Assembly (NCBI GenBank): GCA_903873135.1
Contig: CAIQNH010000027.1
Span: 1 to 32,219, forward strand
Length of the DNA: 32,219 nt
Source of the DNA: an uncultured Actinomycetes bacterium
GTDB lineage: Bacteria; Actinomycetota; Acidimicrobiia; Acidimicrobiales; Microtrichaceae
Direction of reading: 5' to 3'
Position 1 is the stretch's first letter, and every line of letters begins with the position of its first letter. Positions 15,500-22,772 of this stretch are shown piece after piece. The position numbers were made by a program, and so were the translations under genes. The notes beneath the pieces are model-generated. The model worked only from the letters and a program-made list of their open reading frames with translations, made no database searches and was not told the DNA's origin.

Positions 15500-16546
15500 C
15501 TGCAGGCCGCGGAACGTCACCCGGTACGCCGGTCGGCCGACCCGCCAGATGATCCCGTCGTACAGGAAGTGCAGCGCGCTCAGCGACAGCGCCACGACGA
15601 ACGCAGCCACGCCGAGCGACGTGGTCATGGACCAGTAGACGAGCCAGACGGCGCCCACGCCGAACAGGACCACCGCCGGCCACGGCCGCAGGACGGCGGT
15701 GACCCGGGCGAGGAGCGACCGGGGGGTGGCCGCCGTCCGGCCGCGCAGTGAGCGGGCCACGACCACGTAGTACTCGGCCGCGTGGCTGCCGATGAACCCG
15801 AGCAGGGCCGCCATCGGAGCGAACGGGGCCACGGCGAACATGACCATGGTGCTCCCCAGGTACCAGTGCTTGGCCCGGTTCTGTGGGCGACCGCGCTCCT
15901 CCTGCCACCACCGCCACCCGAGCACGGCCGTGACCACGAGCAGCACCGGGGCCAGGACGGCGCCGACGGGGCGGGCGTCGGCGAGCAGACCGGCGGTCCA
16001 CGTGTTCATGCCGGGCTCACCCAGGTCGAGCACACCCGAACGGAACTGGTCGCCGAGCCGGGGCGAGGCCACCGCCGCCGTGAGCGCCGTGCCGAACCCG
16101 GCGAAGATCAGCCAGCGCTCGACACCCGGACGATCCTGGCCGACCCGTCGGCCGTAGAGCCGGACCAGCCCGTAGCGCTGCTGCAGGGTGTGGAAGACGT
16201 TCCACGACGCACCGACGATCGCCAGGAGCACGAACGCCTCGGTCCACAGCACCGCCACCGCGACCACCACGACCACCGGGGCCAGGGTGAACACGAGGCG
16301 CCGTGACCGGAACGTGGCGCCGTCGCCGTACACGAGCGGCAGGGTCAGGAGCTGGTGGCTGTAGCTGAACGCGTAGGTCACCGCCACGGCGGCCGCCACC
16401 CGGTCCGACAGGAAGGCGCCGAGCAACGCGAACGGCACCCAGGCCCACACCATCGCCTGGTCGGCCCACGGCGCGCCGAGCCACCGCGTCACGGGCGGCG
16501 CGACCGTGAGGCCCCCTGCCGCCGTCGGATCCGCCGACGTCGCCAC
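15491..16546 (-). CDS. Polytopic membrane protein with conserved-looking His motifs, unknown function
   Basis: I do not recognise this 351-residue protein with certainty. It has about seven to nine hydrophobic helices and regularly placed histidine motifs at helix ends: SYSHQLLTLPLVYGD (61-75), WNVFHTLQQRYGLVRLYG (115-132), NRAKHWYLGS, GSHAAEYYVVV and a C-terminal HFLYDGIIWR (326-335). This resembles a membrane metalloenzyme or carotenoid/lipid-modifying protein more than a transporter, but it lacks the classical desaturase boxes. GTG at 16546 is set by TACCGT 6 nt upstream. It is convergent with the desaturase and divergent from pheA (133-bp gap). Confidence 0.65.
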   Translation of the reverse strand: MATSADPTAAGGLTVAPPVTRWLGAPWADQAMVWAWVPFALLGAFLSDRVAAAVAVTYAFSYSHQLLTLPLVYGDGATFRSRRLVFTLAPVVVVVAVAVLWTEAFVLLAIVGASWNVFHTLQQRYGLVRLYGRRVGQDRPGVERWLIFAGFGTALTAAVASPRLGDQFRSGVLDLGEPGMNTWTAGLLADARPVGAVLAPVLLVVTAVLGWRWWQEERGRPQNRAKHWYLGSTMVMFAVAPFAPMAALLGFIGSHAAEYYVVVARSLRGRTAATPRSLLARVTAVLRPWPAVVLFGVGAVWLVYWSMTTSLGVAAFVVALSLSALHFLYDGIIWRVGRPAYRVTFRGLQSP

Positions 16547-16552
16547 GAGGTC

Positions 16553-16558
16553 ACGGTA
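16553..16558 (-). promoter_or_regulatory. -10 box TACCGT, leaderless promoter of the His-rich membrane protein
   Basis: TACCGT lies 6 nt before the GTG at 16546, in the 133-bp divergent region shared with pheA. Confidence 0.55.
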
Positions 16559-16667
16559 CCGCTCGCCCACCCACGACGACACGGCCGCACGCCGACGACA
16601 CCGCCTCGCTCCGGCGGCACGGTCACCGGGCGGCGAATGCGTTCCCGGCCGGACACGGGTCCACCGG

Positions 16668-16673
16668 TACCCT
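16668..16673 (+). promoter_or_regulatory. -10 box TACCCT, leaderless promoter of pheA
   Basis: TACCCT lies 6 nt before the GTG at 16680, with no usable ribosome site between. Confidence 0.6.
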
Positions 16674-16679
16674 GCTGGA

Positions 16680-17630
16680 GTGCCGCCGCCCGACGAGTCG
16701 ACCAGCAGGCCCCGGGTGGCCTTCCTCGGACCGGTGGGCACCTTCACGGAGCAGGCCATCCACGCCCAGGAGGACCTGGCCGCCGCCGACCTGGTGCCGC
16801 TGCCGACCATGGGCGACGTGCTCTTCGCCGTCCACGAGGGCGAGGTCGAGCTGGGGGTCGTGCCCATCGAGAACGCCATCGAGGGGACGGTCAACGCCAC
16901 GGTCGACACGCTGGCGTTCGACGTCGACGTGCTCGTGCAGCGGGAACTCGTCGAGCCGGTCGCGCTGCACCTCCTCGTGCAGCCGGGGCGCACGCTCACG
17001 GACGTGACGGCGGTGACGACGATCCCCGTGGCTGCGGCCCAGTGCCGCACGTGGCTCCGGGAGCACCTGCCGGGTGTCGTGGTCCGCGCCGCCAACTCCA
17101 CGGCCGAGGCCGCCGCCACCGCCGCCGCGTCGCCGGACGAGCCGGGCCTGGCGGCGATCGCCAACCTGCGGGCCGCCGAGGTCTACGGACTCGACGTGGC
17201 GGCTCGGGACATCGAGTCCCACCCCGAGAACCGCACCCGGTTCGTGGTCGTCGGCCGGTCGGGCATCCCCGCGCCGACGGGCCACGACAAGACGTCGCTC
17301 GTCGTGTTCCAGCAGGCGGACCGCCCCGGTTCGCTCCTCGCGATCCTGCAGGAGTTCGCCGCGCGGTCGATCAACCTCACCCTCCTGCTCAGCCGCCCGA
17401 CCAAGACGTCGCTCGGCGACTACTGCTTCTTCCTCGAGCTCGAGGGTCACGTCGCCGACGAGGTGGTCGCCGACTGTCTGCGCAACCTCAAGGCCGGACA
17501 GGCGGACGTGAAGTTCCTCGGTTCGTACCCCGCCGCCGGCGACGCCGCACCGGCCGCCCGGCAGGAGGTGCTCGTGGCCCAGCAGCAGGCCGACGAGTGG
17601 GTCAGGGGCCTGCGCGACTCGATCCGCTGA
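16680..17630 (+). CDS. pheA: Prephenate dehydratase with ACT domain
   Basis: This enzyme converts prephenate to phenylpyruvate in phenylalanine synthesis. The 316-residue monofunctional form has the catalytic domain from about 11 (VAFLGPVGTFTEQA, then VPIENAIEGTVNATVDTL at 61-78 and the TRF motif at 186-188 in ENRTRFVVVG). The ACT regulatory domain from about 204 (KTSLVVFQQADRPGSLLAIL) has a GSLL version of the GALV motif and LSRP (237-240) instead of ESRP, the phenylalanine-binding region, so feedback control is likely kept. There is no chorismate mutase domain. Leaderless GTG start. The neighbouring serS often found in actinobacteria is absent here. Confidence 0.94.
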   Translation: MPPPDESTSRPRVAFLGPVGTFTEQAIHAQEDLAAADLVPLPTMGDVLFAVHEGEVELGVVPIENAIEGTVNATVDTLAFDVDVLVQRELVEPVALHLLVQPGRTLTDVTAVTTIPVAAAQCRTWLREHLPGVVVRAANSTAEAAATAAASPDEPGLAAIANLRAAEVYGLDVAARDIESHPENRTRFVVVGRSGIPAPTGHDKTSLVVFQQADRPGSLLAILQEFAARSINLTLLLSRPTKTSLGDYCFFLELEGHVADEVVADCLRNLKAGQADVKFLGSYPAAGDAAPAARQEVLVAQQQADEWVRGLRDSIR

Positions 17631-17669
17631 GCGCGGGCCTCGTCGCGTCGCTCCCCGACCTCGGCACCC

Positions 17670-17675
17670 TAGGAT
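17670..17675 (+). promoter_or_regulatory. -10 box TAGGAT, leaderless promoter of the substrate-binding lipoprotein
   Basis: TAGGAT lies 6 nt before the ATG at 17682, with no ribosome site. This is the one unit in the set that starts with ATG. Confidence 0.6.
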
Positions 17676-17681
17676 CACCGC

Positions 17682-18959
17682 ATGCGCACCACCTCCGTCG
17701 CCGTCCTCCTCACGACCGTGCTCCTGTCGCTCGCTGCCTGCGGCGGCGACGACGAGCCTGCGGCCACCTCGGCCCCGGCCGGCTCGGCGGCCCCGACGGC
17801 GGTCACGATCGGCGCCCTGCTCGACCTCACCGGCCCGGGATCGACGCTCGGCACCCAGTCACGGGCGGCGCTCGAGGCGGCGCTGGTCGAGGCGTCGTCC
17901 CAGGGGTTCGCCGTCACGTTGGACGTGCGGGACACGGGCAGCGATCCGGCCACCGCGCTGAAGGAACTGCAGAGCCTCCACGAGCAGGGCGTCACCACCG
18001 TGATCGGTCCGCAGACGTCGTCGGAGGCCCGCGAGATCCTGGACTTCGCCAACCAGAACGGCATCCTGCTGGTCAGCCAGGGCAGCACCGCCTCCACGCT
18101 CGCCATCCCGGGCGACGCCCTGTACCGGATGGTGCCCACCGACCAGGTGGAGGGCGTGGCGTCCGGCGACCTGATCACCGTGAACCCCGGTCCTCGACGG
18201 GTCGTGGTGTCACACCGTGACGACGCCGGCAACGCCGGTCTGGCCTCGGCGGTGACCGCCACGGTGCAGGCCCGGGGAGCGACGGTCGTCGAGGGCCCCG
18301 TGTACCCCGCGGAGGGAGCCGACTACGCCCAGGTCGCCCGGGAGCTCGGCGACGCCGTGAGCGGCGGCGGCGAGGAGGAGACGGTCGTCTACCTGGCCGG
18401 GTTCGAGGAGGTCGCCGAGATCCTGGCCGCCGCCTCGACCATCCAGTCCCTCGAGAACGTGCCGTTCTACGGCGGTGACGGCTCCGCCAGGTCCGACGCG
18501 CTCATCGAGAACACCGTCGCGGCCGGGTTCGCCGCCGGGCCGGCGCTCGGCTACCCGAGCCCGCTGCCGACGGTCGGCGAGGACGCCGCCGCGGCGCCGG
18601 AGCCGCTCCAGCGGGCCGTCCCCGACGCCGACGCGCTGGCCTACGGCGCCTACGACGCCGTGGTGATCGCGCTCGAGGCCCTCCGACAGGTGGGCGTGAC
18701 CACCTCCGGTCAACAGCTCCGTGACGCCTTCGCGGCCGCCGCCGCCGGCCACGAGGGAGTCAGCGGCAAGGTCGAGCTCGACGCCGCCGGGGACCGGGCG
18801 ACCATGCCCTTCGCCTACTGGGGTGTCTGCGAGGCCGACGGAGTGTTCGCCTGGGTCGAGGTCGGCGACTGGGTGCCGCCGACGACACCGGGTGAGCCGG
18901 GGGTCGTGGCGTACCTCGGTTGTCGGACGGGTGGCGTCGGCGCCGCACCGGCACCGTGA
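17682..18959 (+). CDS. Branched-chain amino-acid-type (Peripla_BP_6) substrate-binding lipoprotein
   Basis: This 425-residue protein begins with a signal peptide and lipobox LAAC (C20), followed by an acidic/Ala linker, so it is a membrane-anchored outer-face protein. The mature part matches type-1 periplasmic-binding folds (TIGALLDLTGPGSTLG, ALKELQSLHEQGVTTVIGPQTSSEAREI, GDALYRMVPTDQVEG, AYDAVVIALEALRQVG, GVSGKVELDAAGDR). This family delivers amino acids, amides or other small ligands to ABC transporters or acts as a sensor. No permease or ATPase gene is adjacent, so its partner is elsewhere or it works alone. The ligand is unknown. Confidence 0.85.
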   Translation: MRTTSVAVLLTTVLLSLAACGGDDEPAATSAPAGSAAPTAVTIGALLDLTGPGSTLGTQSRAALEAALVEASSQGFAVTLDVRDTGSDPATALKELQSLHEQGVTTVIGPQTSSEAREILDFANQNGILLVSQGSTASTLAIPGDALYRMVPTDQVEGVASGDLITVNPGPRRVVVSHRDDAGNAGLASAVTATVQARGATVVEGPVYPAEGADYAQVARELGDAVSGGGEEETVVYLAGFEEVAEILAAASTIQSLENVPFYGGDGSARSDALIENTVAAGFAAGPALGYPSPLPTVGEDAAAAPEPLQRAVPDADALAYGAYDAVVIALEALRQVGVTTSGQQLRDAFAAAAAGHEGVSGKVELDAAGDRATMPFAYWGVCEADGVFAWVEVGDWVPPTTPGEPGVVAYLGCRTGGVGAAPAP

Positions 18960-18999
18960 TCCGTGCGCCCGTTCCGCTCCGGCGGTCGGGCGGACACCG

Positions 19000-19086
19000 G
19001 GAGGGATGGCAGAGCGGACGAATGCGACGGTCTTGAAAACCGTTGGGCCCTCACGGGTCCCGTGGGTTCGAATCCCACTCCCTCCG
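19000..19086 (+). tRNA. tRNA-Ser (anticodon TGA)
   Basis: The 87-nt gene has acceptor GGAGGGA (19000-19006) pairing with TCCCTCC (19079-19085), discriminator G19086, anticodon stem ACGGT/ACCGT with loop CTTGAAA and anticodon TGA at 19034-19036. It has the long variable arm of serine tRNAs and the T-arm GTGGGTTCGAATCCCAC. CCA is not encoded. No clear promoter is seen in the 40 bp after the lipoprotein gene. Confidence 0.95.
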
Positions 19087-19166
19087 CTGCTCGACACCGC
19101 GTGCCACCCCGGTTCCGGGCGTCGCCCACCGGGCGCAGCACCACGTGGGCGGACGATCGCCGCCGT

Positions 19167-20249
19167 TCAGCCGGTCAGGTGGTCGTCGAGGAATGCGACG
19201 ACCGACCGACCGTCCCAGTCGTGGCCGCCGGGCACGACGTCGTGTTCCACCACCGCCGGGTCCGCTCCCAGCAGGCCGTACGCGCGGCGGATCTCGGCCA
19301 CGGTCCGCTCCGCCTCATCGGCCGGGGCGAGCAGGTCGTCCTGCGCGCTCTCGACGAGCAGTGCCCGCGGTGCGACCAGCGCCGCGACGTCGCGGTGCTC
19401 CAGGTCGCCGAGCAGGCCGGGGAGCACCTGACGACCGCACAGGTTCCACGGCACCCGGTGGGCCGCCCGCCACGACGAGACGAACCCCGACGCGACGGCC
19501 GCCGCCACTCGGTCGTCGACGGCGGCGAGCAGCACTGCGAGTGCCGCCCCGTAGGACCACCCCACGACACCGAAGCGTTCGGGGTTCCCGGGCGCAATGG
19601 TGCCCAGGACGTCGAGTGACCGGCGCAGGTCCCACAGGTTGCGGGCCATGGGCGTGGTGCCGGCGAGCAGCGCGCACACCAGGTCCCACCCGCAGTCGGC
19701 CTGGTGGCGGAGGATGCCCTCGACGATGTCGTCCGCCCCTGCGGGAGACGCCGTGCCAGCGACCGGGCCGGCCGCAGCCGGGGGCGCGGGGAGCATCCCG
19801 TCGGTCCGCTCGCCGAATCCCCGCAGGTCCGGGGCCAGGACCGTGAAGCCCTCCGCTGCGAGCCGACGTCCGTAGTCGAGCGTGCCGAACGGCCCGGGCC
19901 CGACACCGCACACGCCGTCCTTGTCGAGCCCGTGGCCGTGCAGCACCAGGAGCGCCGGCGCCCCGGGCCGCGGCGCCGCCGGTTCGACGAGCCACGCCGG
20001 CACGGACATCCCCGCCTCGGAGTCGAACACCACCCGTCTCCGGCTGCCGTGCGGCTCCTCGATCGGCCCGCCGAGTTCGAGTTGCGGGTCCACCGGTTCG
20101 GGGTCGGCCCCGATCAGCCCGGCGAGCCGGGTCCGCACCTCGGCGGCCCACCCGAGGGCGGCGGCCGGGTCGTCGGGGACCGGCGGCGGGTCCGGTGTGC
20201 GGTCCTGGAGGAGTCGCCAGTAGGCCCACGGCGAGAAGTTCCGGTCCAC
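19167..20249 (-). CDS. Alpha/beta-hydrolase (dienelactone hydrolase / esterase-like)
   Basis: This 360-residue serine hydrolase has an N-terminal cap-like region of about 75 residues, then VLHGHG (102-107) for the oxyanion hole, DLRGFGER (141-148), nucleophile S232 in GWSYG (230-234), an acid residue at D304 or D305 (SAQDDLLAP), and H343 in GGHDWD. The product should cleave an ester, amide or lactone of unknown identity. The GTG at 20249 is 6 nt after CAGACT, a weaker -10, so it is likely leaderless. It is divergent from the TetR-led operon, and the 126-bp gap holds a palindrome, so co-regulation is plausible. Confidence 0.85.
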   Translation of the reverse strand: MDRNFSPWAYWRLLQDRTPDPPPVPDDPAAALGWAAEVRTRLAGLIGADPEPVDPQLELGGPIEEPHGSRRRVVFDSEAGMSVPAWLVEPAAPRPGAPALLVLHGHGLDKDGVCGVGPGPFGTLDYGRRLAAEGFTVLAPDLRGFGERTDGMLPAPPAAAGPVAGTASPAGADDIVEGILRHQADCGWDLVCALLAGTTPMARNLWDLRRSLDVLGTIAPGNPERFGVVGWSYGAALAVLLAAVDDRVAAAVASGFVSSWRAAHRVPWNLCGRQVLPGLLGDLEHRDVAALVAPRALLVESAQDDLLAPADEAERTVAEIRRAYGLLGADPAVVEHDVVPGGHDWDGRSVVAFLDDHLTG

Positions 20250-20255
20250 GCCGAC

Positions 20256-20261
20256 AGTCTG
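20256..20261 (-). promoter_or_regulatory. -10-like CAGACT before the alpha/beta-hydrolase
   Basis: CAGACT lies 6 nt before the GTG at 20249. It matches only the second A and last T of TANNNT, but the same hexamer and spacing precede the OYE-family gene at 30273. Confidence 0.4.
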
Positions 20262-20284
20262 CCCGACCCGTGGACGCCAGAACC

Positions 20285-20306
20285 TACGCTGCGTATGCTC
20301 GAGCGT
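20285..20306. promoter_or_regulatory. Candidate operator and -10 region of the TetR-led operon
   Basis: TACGC-T-GCGTA (20285-20295) is a near-perfect palindrome, and ACGCT (20286-20290) is repeated inverted as AGCGT (20302-20306). TATGCT (20294-20299) is a -10 candidate inside it, giving a leader of about 70 nt before the GTG at 20376. The layout fits an autorepressed TetR promoter. Confidence 0.45.
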
Positions 20307-20375
20307 CAGGGCGTCGGTCCTCGCGCGTCGGACGCACGGGGGCGGTCGCACGCCGTCGACGAGGGGGCCGAGCGA

Positions 20376-20984
20376 GTGGCACGCGTGCCGAGGGGACAAC
20401 AGACCCGGGACGAGATCCTGGCCGCCGCACTCCGGGAGTTCGCTGCCCGCGGCTACCAGGCGGTCACCGTGGAGGAGATCGCGGCCGCTGCGGGCGTCAC
20501 GAAGGGGGCCGTCTACCACTGGTTCACCGACAAGGACGATCTGGGCCGGGAGCTGCAGCACCAGCTGTACGACCGCATGCGCGCCACGACGGCGGCCACG
20601 TACCACCCCGACGGCGACCTGCTGTCGGACATGACGCGCGCCTTCCAGGTCTGGCTCACGACCGTGGGCGACCTGGGCGAGGCCCGGTTCTTCCTCCGTG
20701 ACGCCTGGGTGATCCCGGCGCTCGACGAGGGGGGACGGGCGGACCACGAAGCCGCCGTCGAACTCGTCCGAGACGTCCTGTCACGCGCTGTCGACCGGGG
20801 CGAGCTCGTCGAGGTCGACCCCGAGGCCACGGCCCGGATCCTGATGGGCGCCTGGGCCGAGGCGACGCTCTACGTGCTGCGCACGGGCCGCCGCGCCGAG
20901 GCCGTGGCCGTCATCGAACGACTCGTCGGCGCGCTGCGGCCGACCGACACTCCCGTCCGGACCACCCAGGAGGCACCAGCGTGA
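20376..20984 (+). CDS. TetR/AcrR-family transcriptional regulator
   Basis: This is a 202-residue repressor-type protein. The N-terminal helix-turn-helix spans about 8-58 (QQTRDEILAAALREFAARGYQAVTVEEIAAAAGVTKGAVYHWFTDKDDLGRE, described by segment), and the C-terminal ligand and dimer domain follows, rich in Ala and Leu. The ligand is not known; its operon suggests an amine, amide or derived aldehyde. The start is uncertain. GTG at 20376 has GAGGGGG about 10 nt upstream and sits next to the DNA-binding domain, while the in-frame ATG at 20295 overlaps the likely promoter. It overlaps the aminotransferase gene by 4 bp (GTGA). Confidence 0.85.
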   Translation: MARVPRGQQTRDEILAAALREFAARGYQAVTVEEIAAAAGVTKGAVYHWFTDKDDLGRELQHQLYDRMRATTAATYHPDGDLLSDMTRAFQVWLTTVGDLGEARFFLRDAWVIPALDEGGRADHEAAVELVRDVLSRAVDRGELVEVDPEATARILMGAWAEATLYVLRTGRRAEAVAVIERLVGALRPTDTPVRTTQEAPA

Positions 20985-22744
20985 ACCCACCAACGACCGG
21001 AACACCCGTCCAGCTGCAGGGTCTGGCCGCCCGCGATGCGGCCCACCTGATCCACCCGGTGACCGAGCCGCGTGAGATGGCCGAGCGCGGCCCGCGCATC
21101 GTCACCGCCGGCGACGGCTGGTGGGTCACCGACGACCGGGGGCGGCGGATCATCGACGGCTTCGCCGGCCTCTGGTGCGTCGCCGTCGGACACGGCCGCC
21201 CGGAGATCATCGAGGCCGTCACCCGCCAGCTCGAGGAGCTCGACTACTTCACGACCTTCCACGGACAGTCCCACCCTCGCGCCATCGAGCTCGCCGAACG
21301 GCTCGCCGGCATGTTCGATCCCGCCTACGGGCTGGAGCACGTGATGTTCTCCTCGGGAGGCTCCGAGGCCAACGAGACGAACTTCAAGCTCGTCCGGCTC
21401 TACTGGGCGCTGCGCGGCGAGGACCGCCGGACCATCGTCGCCCGCCACCACGGCTACCACGGGCTGACGATCGCCACGATGTCGGCGACGGGCATCCTGC
21501 CGATGCACTGGAACTTCGGACCCAACGCCGAGGGCTTCCAGCACGTCGCCGCCCCCTACTGCTACAAGTGCGAGCTCGGTCTCACCTACCCCGACTGCGG
21601 ACTGGCGTGCGCGAACTCCCTGGAGCAGCTCGTCGAACAGGTCGGGGCCGAGTCGATCGGTGCGTTCATCGCCGAGCCGGTGATCGGGGCCGGTGGCATC
21701 ATCCCGCCGCCCGACGACTACTTCCCGAGGATCCGCGAGATCTGCGACCGTCACGGGATCCTGCTGATCGTCGACGAGGTCGTCACCGGGTTCGGGCGGA
21801 CCGGGAGGATGTTCGGCCACGAGCACTGGGGCGGGATCCGGCCGGACCTGGTGACGCTCGCCAAGGGGCTCACCAGCGGCTACCAGCCGCTGGGGGGCTC
21901 GGTGGTGGCGGACCACGTGTGGGACACGATCTCGGACGGGCTGCCCAACCAGATGCCCTTCAGCCACGGCTTCACCTACAGCGGCCACCCGGCCGCGTGC
22001 GCAGCGGGGCTCGCCAACCTGGACATCATCGAGCGGGACGGACTGGTCGACAACGCCGCGCAGGTCGGGGCCTACCTGCACGAGCAGCTCCACGAACGAC
22101 TCGGCGGGTTCGACACCGTCGGCGAGATCCGCGGCATGGGCCTGATGGCCGGCATCGAGTTCGTCGCCGACCGCGACACCAAGCGGGGGTTCACCCACCC
22201 CCACACCGCCTGCACGACCGTGGAACTCGAGGCGTGGGAGCGCGGGCTCTACTGCCGGGCCATGGGCATCGAGACGGTCGGGCTGGCGCCGCCGCTCAGC
22301 ATCGACCGCGAGTGCGTGGACCAGATGGTCTCGATCCTGGTGGAGTCGGTCGAGGAGATGGAGCGTCAGCTGCTGCCCGGCGAGCGCACCCGGGCGGAGC
22401 GATTCAGCCACCGGTACGGCTCGGCCCAGGAGATCTTCGACCGGATGACCGACCGCTTCGACGCCGAACGGGCCGGCGACGCCGACCTGGTCGTCGCGTT
22501 CGCCCTGACCGGCGACGAGGGCGGCACCTGGACGGTGACCATCCGTGACGGCGCCATGGACCTGAGCGGTCCAGCCGACGCTCCGGCCACGTCACCGACC
22601 GTCACCATCAACGCCAGCGCCGAGGACTACGTCCGGATGGCCAACGGCGAGCTCGACGGCGCCGAGGCGTTCTCGACCCAACGCCTGTCGATCGACGGTG
22701 ACCTGACCGCAGCCGTGCTGCTCTCGCAGCTCGGCCTCATGTGA
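20981..22744 (+). CDS. Class III aminotransferase fused to a C-terminal SCP2-like domain
   Basis: The 587-residue protein has a class III (omega) aminotransferase domain to about residue 465. It shows SSGGSEANE (PLP phosphate), HHGYHG (156-161), IAEPVIGAGG (230-239), the PLP aspartate D265 in IVDEVVTGFGRTG, and catalytic lysine K295 in LAKGLTSGYQPLG. A C194-x2-C197-x8-C206-x3-C210 group lies in a loop. Residues about 485-587 (FDRMTDRFDAER...NGELDGAEAFSTQRLSIDGDL) match an SCP2 sterol-carrier fold, which usually binds lipids. The fusion is unusual for this enzyme class. GTG at 20981 is preceded by AGGAGG. The reaction should be transfer of an amino group between an omega-amine and a keto acid. 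The substrate is unknown. Confidence 0.88.
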   Translation: MNPPTTGTPVQLQGLAARDAAHLIHPVTEPREMAERGPRIVTAGDGWWVTDDRGRRIIDGFAGLWCVAVGHGRPEIIEAVTRQLEELDYFTTFHGQSHPRAIELAERLAGMFDPAYGLEHVMFSSGGSEANETNFKLVRLYWALRGEDRRTIVARHHGYHGLTIATMSATGILPMHWNFGPNAEGFQHVAAPYCYKCELGLTYPDCGLACANSLEQLVEQVGAESIGAFIAEPVIGAGGIIPPPDDYFPRIREICDRHGILLIVDEVVTGFGRTGRMFGHEHWGGIRPDLVTLAKGLTSGYQPLGGSVVADHVWDTISDGLPNQMPFSHGFTYSGHPAACAAGLANLDIIERDGLVDNAAQVGAYLHEQLHERLGGFDTVGEIRGMGLMAGIEFVADRDTKRGFTHPHTACTTVELEAWERGLYCRAMGIETVGLAPPLSIDRECVDQMVSILVESVEEMERQLLPGERTRAERFSHRYGSAQEIFDRMTDRFDAERAGDADLVVAFALTGDEGGTWTVTIRDGAMDLSGPADAPATSPTVTINASAEDYVRMANGELDGAEAFSTQRLSIDGDLTAAVLLSQLGLM

Positions 22745-22772
22745 GCAGGACGACCACCGGGAGGGAGGCACC

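Noticed and set aside
19087-19166. Terminator after tRNA-Ser(TGA)
   Set aside because: Only short stems (for example CCCG/CGGG and GGCGG/CCGCC) are seen, without a U-tract, and they are not distinguishable from GC-rich background.
20295-20375. ATG at 20295 as the TetR start
   Set aside because: It overlaps the probable promoter palindrome and adds a non-conserved tail of 27 residues. GTG 20376 fits better, though this is not settled.
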